Positions 55,760-64,000 of a stretch of DNA of 64,000 bases are shown here, in pieces. The DNA is taken from positions 1 to 64,000 of the forward strand of contig MU266384.1 in assembly GCA_021014945.1 (NCBI GenBank). Direction: 5' to 3'. A program made the translations under genes and the position numbers. The stretch's first letter is position 1; every line of letters begins with the position of its first letter. The stretch comes from Leucogyrophana mollusca. Lineage: Eukaryota; Basidiomycota; Agaricomycetes; Boletales. The notes beneath the pieces were generated by a model that was not told the DNA's origin, made no database searches, and saw only the letters and a program-made list of their open reading frames with translations.

Positions 55760-58700
55760 ATGGCATTCCAATCTCGTCCGGAACCCATGAATGCGTCCCC
55801 ATACCATTCCAAGGTCAAGGTCTCTCTTACACTCTCTGACTCAATATATGTCGCCGGAGGCAATGTGTCAGGGAAGATGGAGGTCGAGTGTCGCGCCGAC
55901 GCCGATTCAGGACTCGGCATCGGTGTTATCATGGTAGAGTTGTTCGCTATCCAAGGTACGCTTCACTGATTCACAGACACTCGCCGCTAACCAAAATATC
56001 CGCCATCAGAAATTACTTCCCGGGATCATTCTGCGACCTCTACTTTCATCCATGCTCGCCGACTGTTTCAAGGCCCTGGTCTCCCTCCATCCAACGCGGT
56101 GCACCCTGATTACGTTCCCAGCCCTGGTGAACCACCTCTCCCCGCCCATCACCATGCCGCCCGCCGGGGGTTGACCACATTTTTCTTTCGATTTCCCCTG
56201 CATCCGTCATCACCTTCATCCATCTCATTTGGCCCCGCTCGCATTCGCTATCAAGTTCGTGCCAGTGTAGGCGTCGCTTTGAGAGAGGAGAGGAGGCTTG
56301 TGACGGATAACCGTGAGGTCAGTATTGTTGAACTAGGGGATGATTCTTCGTATGCACAACCTCCTCAAGGCATAGCTGTCGCCGAAGGGGGCGACATTTG
56401 GGCCCGAGCCGTGGTTGTGAACGGGGGCGTGGTCGCTGGAGAGAGCGCTTGCGTTGAACTGCAGCTCAAAAATCACTCTAAGAAATGGGTAGGCTTTCAG
56501 TCAATCAGAGTGCAAGGTCTATAACATTTGCCTTCGTGCACAACAGACATCCGGTGTGTCGCTGACAGTCACCCGTAACCTCCACCTCTCGCAACCGCCT
56601 TCGAGCAAACCGCCGTTGGACATTTCCGACACAATCACCCACGTTGACTTCCGTGGGCCCGAATACGCCGTGCCACCGGGAATCGAGGGTGTTGCCACGT
56701 TGGTGGTTGACATACCTCGCCATGCACGCACCGCACGGGGTGGTCCGCGTTTTGGAGAAGATGGTAAAATGGCCGATGGTCTCTTTGAGGTACGCTGTGT
56801 TCTTAGCATTCGAGTGGAGCTATCGCTTGGGAGGTGAGCCAAACATCGTTTTTCACTCTCGCACTCGTTGAACTGGTTCAGTGACGATGTATGCATTCAT
56901 ATCCCTGTGAATATTCAACATCCACTTGCCGCGCCCAGTGTGGTGTCGCCACAGCCCTTCGTGTCGCTTCCTCAGACATATGCAACACCATTGCCCCACC
57001 AGTACGCATTGTCTCCTCCACCTGTTGCTCCATACGCAGGTCTATCCACTGCCAGTCCTACTTCGCATTGCTTGAACCCCTTCACAACAGGGATACAGTG
57101 GTCTCCTCCAGTGCAACCTGAGTCCCCGTACTTTTCTCCGACGTTCGCAGAGCCATACCCTCAGCACTTTTCTCCGCCATCCCAGCAGCTTGTTCCACAT
57201 GCATTATTGCCGCCTCGCCCTGTAAGCGCAGAGCCTCATCCGCCAGTGCCCTATTATGATCACTTCTTACCTCCTGTCTTCCCGTCATCCGGACCTCCGA
57301 TACCATTGTCCGCGTATTCCCCTGATGTCCAGTTTGCTGAGAGGGGCCCTGTCAGCTCTGTGGAGGTGCACGAGGGAAAGGGCGCACGTGCGTCTCGTAT
57401 TTCGCAGACTCTCTGCCGTTCAGCGAGGCACCGTTCCGTGTCGCCTCGCCCACATGGTTACCCATTACCCGTGACGCCTCAGCAGGCGCTGCCTACCACA
57501 CCTCGCGCTCGCCCTACTGCTATCGATATTCCCACCTTACCAAATCCACACGACACGCAGGGGGTTTTGCACTCCCCGCGCCCTGTTCCATCTCCTAAGC
57601 AGTCCTATAAAGGGCTAACGCCAAGGAGCGAGAACGTTTGTACACTGGAACAGATGGCGGACGAGGATGAAAAGAAGAATTCAGATCCGCGCAGAGATAT
57701 ACTTGAATCAGGAACCGCCGAGGCGCTGAGGAAAGAGTCCAGCACTGAGCGAGCTTTGGAGACTGACCTGGCGGTAAATAAGACACTCCCTAGGCCGCCT
57801 GTCCCGACCGGCAAAGAACGGCTTGAACTGCCTGGTCGTCCAAAGGCAGACACATACTTCGTCACCCCAGTACAAGGACTCGCAGAACCGGCAGGTGATG
57901 TCGATGTCATACCTCAGGCGCCACCAACTCCACCGCACGCTGCAATCACTCCTGTTAAGTTCCCGCGCGCTCTTACGGAAATGTCAGGACTTAGCACAAT
58001 CCTTCCCAAGGATCTACCGAAGGAAAGTGGTCTGGATGCTCTTGAACGTCGGCTGCTCGCGGAAGTCGGGACACGCCGGCAGGAGCACGAAGTTCGCCCA
58101 GACGTGCGCAGCGTAATCCAGCCCATAACGATTCCAGCGAGTGGTGCACCGGAAGGTGTGAACGACAGCGCGATATCTAGCTTGACGCTTGCAGATGGTT
58201 TTGGGAAGGAAAATTCGTGGCAAAGAGAGCAAGAACAAGAACAAGACCGTGATTCCGATGAGCGAACGCACTATCCTGGTGGTCGGCAGGGTCAGAGTGA
58301 CGATGATCGGGATGTGCACACACAGAACGGAAGGTTAACACGTGAACAGGGGACGGAGAAAGACGGGGACAGTGGAGGTAACAGTGGGCAGCGACGCGGG
58401 CGCAAGAAGAACAAAGACAGCGACGTCCGCAAGTTACGAGGCGAGGCCAAGGGACGCATTGCTGCCTGGCTCGGGAATATTGACACTGCGATCCCCCCTG
58501 CCGTAGACGACCCTTCATCGGTGGCATCTCCCGCAGCCTCACATTTCGTGCCGATTGCCGAACACGAACCATTCGAGCCACCTGTGCAGATGGAAGATCC
58601 CCCAATACGTGAACGCGATCAGGGAATGTCTCTGAACAAGGGGGATGTATCCGCTGCTCCTAATCCACGTTCCTCGGGATTTGTCACAATCGTCCGCGGT

Positions 58701-59435
58701 TCAGTTCCTATCTCAGACAACTCTCCAACGCAGTCTCCTAGTGCAGAGAAGAGGAGGGCTGTAGAATCAAGGCAGCACGGGCCCACCGACTCCAGTGCAA
58801 AACAGGGTCCTCTCCTCACACAACCAGGCCGCGTAGATCTTCTCCCTCAACCTCCTGCTAACAAAGCCACCTCTAATCAGAGAGCCATGGACCCACTTCC
58901 AGGGCCCGTGCTCCCTAAACCCAACCGGTTAGCTCCACCTGGCTTTCTGCGCTCTTCGCCAGTACCGCTAGATCCCGAGGTCAAATATGATATTCGTTCG
59001 GCCCGCGGTGGACGAGGAGGTAAAGTCACCGAAGTTGCCTCGCTTTGGGCTTCGAAGGCTTCCCCTGTGGATCCCCCCGCAAAAGCTGCACAGCGCACTA
59101 CCGCTCCAATACCCCCTGCGCGAAAGCTAGTTGACGCTAAGAACGCAGAAGGCATTGAGAAACAGACGAAACCCACGAAAGCATCTACAGTACCTGCTGT
59201 CATATCATCATCACATGCTGTACCGATGCTTTCCTCGACCGCATCGCTAGCACGTGTCTCCCCGGGTGTGAACCGAACGCGGCTGGCACCCAGTCTTTCT
59301 CCAACCATAGAATCGGTGCCAGAAACGAAGGTTTTCACTAAAAGTCCTGGCTCTCAACCAGTTCGTACACCTGGCGACCTTGCTTTTGGCCAAGCAAGGT
59401 TGCGAGATCTTATCAAGAAGTACCAAGGCTTTTAA
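55760..59435 (+). CDS. Arrestin-fold protein with long disordered tail
   Basis: Four exons close in phase: 55760-55955, 56010-56488, 56547-56833, 56882-59435; 1171 residues. The N-terminal about 370 residues show both arrestin halves. The first has VKVSLTLSDSIYVAGGNVSG and LTTFFFRFPLHPSSPSSISF, then FGPARIRYQVRASVGV. The second has GESACVELQLKNHSKKW, TSGVSLTVTRNLHLSQ, and SIRVELSLGSSDDVCIHIPV. The remaining 800 residues are Pro/Ser-rich and then charged and disordered, closing with a short helix RLRDLIKKYQGF. Fungal arrestin-like proteins usually recruit ubiquitin ligases to plasma-membrane transporters for endocytosis. That role is inferred; I see no clear PPxY motif in the parts read, so the ligase link is open. 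Confidence 0.82.
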
Positions 59436-59641
59436 TCGACCTCCCCATCTTCGCCCTTCTTTCCACTACCATTTGTCGGTTGGGTCAATTGGCATTTCGC
59501 TGCTCATCAATGATAATATTACACTCTGCTACTGCTTGGCATATTCTTACGACCATTAAAGACGCATGACATCTTTTATGACAATGTTGAACACTCGAAT
59601 GAGGATACCTCCGTAGTTTGCAACGGCCTGACATGAGTGGC

Positions 59642-62210
59642 TCACAAGGCCATCTTGCCTGCAGTCTAGACAGGGGCAGGTTGTCATTGACATGCTCGCA
59701 ACGAAGTTAGAACAGGAAGCCTCACCTCGATGGGAAGAAGTATCGTCAAAATGGCTGCTACCATGAATAAAGCTGCTGACACGAAGACCGGGCTTTGCAG
59801 TTAAGCTTCAGTTTAACAGCCTATCTTAATAAATAATGGATCCATACCCATTTGCAGTACTGGCAGATGCTGTGCCAGAGGTTGGGGTAGTCGCGATTTT
59901 GATTAACGGTGCGATAAATCCGCCAATGCGATTGAGTGCAGAACAGAGAGCATCACCTGTGCCTCTGTGGGGGGCGGGGAATACCTCGGGTGTATATGCA
60001 TACAAGACCCCGTACATCTGTCACCGCCGATAAGTATCAAGCAAAGTAGGCAGTTTTAATGATGCTGACCGCATTCCTGTCGTCATGGCGGATTAGTTGA
60101 GGAAAGGAAGTGCAACGAAAGACCTTACTGCGTAAGACCGCTGGCACACGAGTACCCTAGCACTGCTGCGGTCGTCTTACTCGTGGTAAACAAGAATAAG
60201 AAAACGCCTGTCAGCATTGTCGATATTGCGAGCGCCATCTTTCTTCCGCCGACCATCCACTTCCCCGTGCCGCGCGTGTAGTCCACGACGGCACACGCGA
60301 TGAACGAACCTGGAATACCAAGGACAGAGATAATGGCATAGTTGCGATAAGTCTCGTTTATATCGGTGGAGCCACTAGAGGAGACTTCGGAAGCTAGATA
60401 AAGAGGAAGGTAGGCGTTGAACAGGGGGTATGCAATGCCGATTAAGCTAAATAGCGGAATCAGCTAGTTGTAAGTAAAAGAGCAGGAATCGACACACCCC
60501 CAGACTATGATTATGAGTGTCGTATTGACACCCAGACGCCTCGTGGAGAAGAGTGGCCGAATATGTGACCTAGTGGTTTGATACTTAGTGCGGTTTTGTA
60601 GAGCACGATAAAATATGCGCGTACAGAGACAACCCCGAGAAAGCGTTTCGGATAGTCGTGTGCAATTTCACGGGGGATTTCGAGGGGGTGCTTCCTGAAA
60701 TAGCCTGTAGGTCGGAGAGCTTCAAGGTGATAGTCCTGCCATTTCGTCGCGCAATGTGCTCGAGAACCTTCAGTGGAACAAGGTCATCGTTGCTCCACAA
60801 AGAACCAAGCAGCACACAATGAGTACATACCGCGATCGCTTCTTCATCGCGGCCTTGAGCGACCAGGTACTTTGACGACTCCTGCAAAAGCTTTGGTGAG
60901 ACTGCTGTTTGTGGCACTCACTTTCGTACTCACCTGTAGATCGAAAATGAAAAAGCGGCAAATGAACATGAGTAGCGTGAGTGCTCCTCTACATGCAAAC
61001 CATCAGTGACGACATTCCTTTGTCGGGAGATATCACAAAGCTTACAAAGTATATCTGGAAATCGGTTATACATGTAAGCCAGAGGAGCACCGATAATGTG
61101 AAAGATGCATACACGGTATAACGCCAGCCCATGTTCTGCGACTTCGGGCACGCGCCATCTGGTATGGAAGCATCGCACGAGAAGTTCACAATGAAGACCC
61201 AGGAGATCAGCGAGGATACCAGCTGGCCAACAGCCCACCACACAGATAGCAGAGTAAGTGTCCACTGTCAGTGTTGCGAGTAAGTAAGACGACGAATCTG
61301 AGCTTCGTAAATCATGGATACCTGGTGAGATTGGGGTATGTGTTCGAGGTAAAGTGCACCTGTCAAATTACATAGTTCAGTCGGATTTGACTTCCAAAAG
61401 GAGACGTGGCGTGCGTGTGTACCATCTACAGGCAGGCTAGAGATGGAAACAGAGAGAAAATGTGAGATGTGCTGTAATGGACGACAGGAAACAAAGACCG
61501 CACTTTCCACCCACGCCGAAGCCCATGAAAGCCATCAAACAAGAGAAAGTCACAAAATTCGGAGCGCCTCCCGCGGCGAGGCCGAACAGGCCCGCGATAA
61601 ACAGCGTGATCTGTGAAGCGCATTGAGAGGGTTCAACATCAGCGAGTACGTAACCTACATTAAATGATATTTTTCGTCCAATGACATCCGCAAGAATGCC
61701 CCATGTTGTCGCACCGACGATGAGCCCAGCAAACTCTGCCAGCACTGCATACTCGACACGAGGTGGATTGAACTCCTGCTGTACCTGTGGGAGAACCACA
61801 GCAAGTCCCTGCAGCCACAGATCTAGCGGATATATATGGTTGAGAGCCATAACCTCGGGCTAGAGAAACACTGACTGTCGGCCAGCCATCCTAGTCCTGT
61901 CAGGACAAATAGCTGCTTCTGATATCGTCCGAACCCGATCCTGAAAATTCAGCTGATGAGCGGTTGGTCTACCGCGCGTACAGAAAAAACTCACTCATTC
62001 TGAAGACATTTGTTTACTGAATCAAAGGAGATCAGCACCAGCAGTCCACAAGCTAACGGACAACTTACTGAGACCACACTTAAGTTCGTAGTCTCTCCCA
62101 ACACCTTCTGCGCTGCCACTGAACTGTGACGAGCTATCGTCGGCGAGGGCAGCCTGCTTCTCGATCACAGCAGCATCGACTTTTCCAGACTCGGTAAATG
62201 GTATCGTCAT
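59642..62210 (-). CDS. MFS transporter, sugar/organic-ion (SV2/SVOP-like) type
   Basis: Plasma-membrane transporter of unknown solute. The start ATG at 62210 (MTIPFTESGKVDAAVIEKQA) is followed by YELKCGL-INKCLQNEIGFG then RYQKQLFVLTGLGWLAD, the usual cytosolic lead-in. Next are DLWLQGLAVVLPQVQQEF, motif A GILADVIGRKISF, GLFGLAAGGAPNFVTF, and MAFMGFGVGGNLPVDGALYL. Then VWWAVGQLVSSLISWVFIVN, MGWRYTVYASFTLSVLLWL, and a large central loop with YLVAQGRDEEAIAVLEHIAR. The C-half has GVLYAYTPEVFPAPHRGTGD and ALNRIGGFIAPLI. The last two exons read SPVFVSAALFMVAAILTILL-PIE and TAGKMAL with TGA at 59644-59642. Around twelve introns. No lesion was noticed, but not every exon was traced. Confidence 0.87.
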
Positions 62211-64000
62211 GGCGGTGAATCTGGAGAGTCAGCTCGTACGTCGTGCGGGAATAACGGGGAAGTTAGTAGGAAATATCTAGCGCGACAGTGGGAGGAAATC
62301 TTTGAGATCAGAATGATGCACTCAGTCTTGCATTTTAACGAAATCTGTTCCAATTTAAAGTTACTCCACTCCCACCGATACTGATTGAGTCAAATCAAAG
62401 GGCATGCCGCGTTGCTCGTTGGAATCACCCATCCACCTGATTCCGAAGCAGTAAAAACGGGGGAGCAGCGATGACATGCCGACTGATGCCGGCGTAGCCT
62501 ACGGCGCCAAGGCCCACTTTGCTGGAGGAATGGGCTCGGAGTGCCAGCTGAGCCAGGGAGTCTCGTTTTGTCGTGTACCCAGTGGTGTACGTCCTCGGTG
62601 TTGTCCGAGAATGCTTCAAGCGATGAGGCGAGTAAGCTTATCTAGACGCACAAGCATCCAACTTACATCCAGCCGGGGACCGTAACGAACGTTGGATGAA
62701 CGGGTGAAAAGGGTAGGCACATGACCTCATCGATGTATTCCGGTGGCTGTGTAAGCGTTATTTTCATTGTCAAGCCGGGCAACCGCCGAGAGATCCGATT
62801 TCGCGTGAGCCGGTGTGAGTGGTGTGCGAGCGGGGCCTGTCGACGTGTCGTGATAGTAGTGGTGATGGTCTCAGTTATGACAGGACATCCTCCTTACAGG
62901 TAAGCAATCACTTCAAACTCTAGGCACATGCCCGACAAGTCCACAGGCAGCAGCGACCCGGAGATACTTAGCCCCCCGTAGGCAGACCAAAATTTCGAAT
63001 GAAGATAGTCGTTTCTTCCCAACAAACTCGGAGAGTGCGTCACGCCCAACCGGGTCGGGTGGCAATAGTTCGCCGATATGTAGAACGCTGGTGGAATTGC
63101 AGTGCGAGATTTTGCCACAGCCTCAGGCCTCAAGGTCGGAGGGGCTCCACAGAAAGATATAAGCTTAAAGCATGGGATTCGACAAACGCAGCCAAGAACA
63201 TAATGCCATTGTCGGTGGCCGTGGTCCATGTCCGTGTCGCCGTGACGATGGTTCATACACATTCGAATCGGTCCGGGTATGTGGAGAACTTGAGCTTGAA
63301 CTTTGCTGTCGTTGCGATGTGCGAAGCTTCGCCTCGGGGCCAGTATGTACTGTGGGGAAACGGCGAATGTACGATTATCGCTTGCCACGGAGCCGCATGC
63401 GCAGATCATGACAGGACAGATAAGATTGAGGCCAAGGGTATCATGCGTGACCGTCCAGGCTGGTGGCTCGCGCGGGCAGTGCCAAGGGTTAACGAGTAAC
63501 CCTTGCCTCCTAATAGCAGCTTGCACAGCTGCCTCAGCTTGATTCTCGACTGCGACTACGACTGTAGCTTAATCGCCTCGCCGGAGACTTGATTCTGATT
63601 CTGATTAGAGAGGGAGTGGCATTTGCGACGCCGAAACGAATTCGAGCAAGCTTGGGAAGGTCGAAGGTGAAAACTGTGCTGCGCCCAACACGGCTCGACG
63701 ATTCCAGTCAGACTCAGAGCTGACGGTGCCTAGGAATTGGGACCACAGCAAGTTGGCAGAGAGACGGTCAAAATCCAAGCGACGGCGCCTGTTACAGCTG
63801 TTTCCGAAAACCTTGTCCAGCTCGTCCGAATGCGGTTTGTAATTCAAAAAATGTGAATAATTCGAGAAATCGAAGAAAACCAGAAAACATCACTGAAGGG
63901 CACCCCTGACAACTCCTTCCGATGTCAGTAGTCGACGAAGCTGCGCAAGAAGACGTTTGGATTGAAATGACGTCGAACCCATCATCATCCCATGGAGAAC
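62211..64000. other. Right-edge region without a supported gene
   Basis: The promoter of the second MFS gene lies here. Several frames of 60-210 codons (62425-62619, 62894-63526, 63605-63847 minus; 62999-63499 plus) overlap one another, show no domain and have no convincing splice links. A purine/pyrimidine ATTCTGATT-type repetition is visible near 63590-63605. I cannot support a gene. Confidence 0.4.

Noticed and set aside
62894..63526. A 210-codon minus-strand gene at the right edge
   Set aside because: No domain, no introns, and an equally long plus-strand frame overlaps it.

Overview
The window is nuclear DNA of a filamentous basidiomycete, most likely an Agaricomycete. The genes carry many 48-65 nt introns with GTRNGT donors and CTRAY-type branch sites. 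The families also fit: NACHT-WD40 receptors, small WD40 proteins, a hypervariable membrane-protein family, fungal Helitrons, and a basidiomycete-type SdhC with Asn in its quinone motif. A Boletales-like origin is only a guess from the WD40 proteins.

Left and middle part, about 1-28,340, is accessory and repeat-rich. A decayed Helitron (Rep plus PIF1 helicase, minus strand) occupies 1-5,600. A divergent unknown gene follows at 6,082-7,250. A tandem repeat block at about 8,545-20,430 holds two paralogous seven-bladed WD40 genes (10,033-11,383 and 17,793-19,725) in a shared spacer. The spacer also repeats an 87-nt exon-like segment three times. A 4.27-kb DNA carrying a membrane-protein gene is inserted cleanly into that spacer, with a short duplication at its ends. 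An extremely intron-rich formamidase (20,600-23,235) and a NACHT-WD40 receptor (23,918-28,338) close this part.

Right part, about 28,800-62,210, is a conserved gene-dense core: sdh3, a 14-TM-type MFS transporter, hsp10, a MYND protein of the SamB/Mub1 family, a MINDY deubiquitinase, two unknown genes, a prolyl iminopeptidase paired head to head with a Sec14-like protein, a GATA factor, an arrestin-like protein and a second MFS transporter.

There is no operon logic; genes are single units. Two functional threads can be inferred. The accessory block looks like recognition and surface genes that duplicate and are hit by transposons. The core block includes ubiquitin-system genes (SamB/Mub1, MINDY, arrestin) and mitochondrial genes (sdh3, hsp10). 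Exon boundaries were read by eye from splice signals, phase and family conservation; no transcript data were available.
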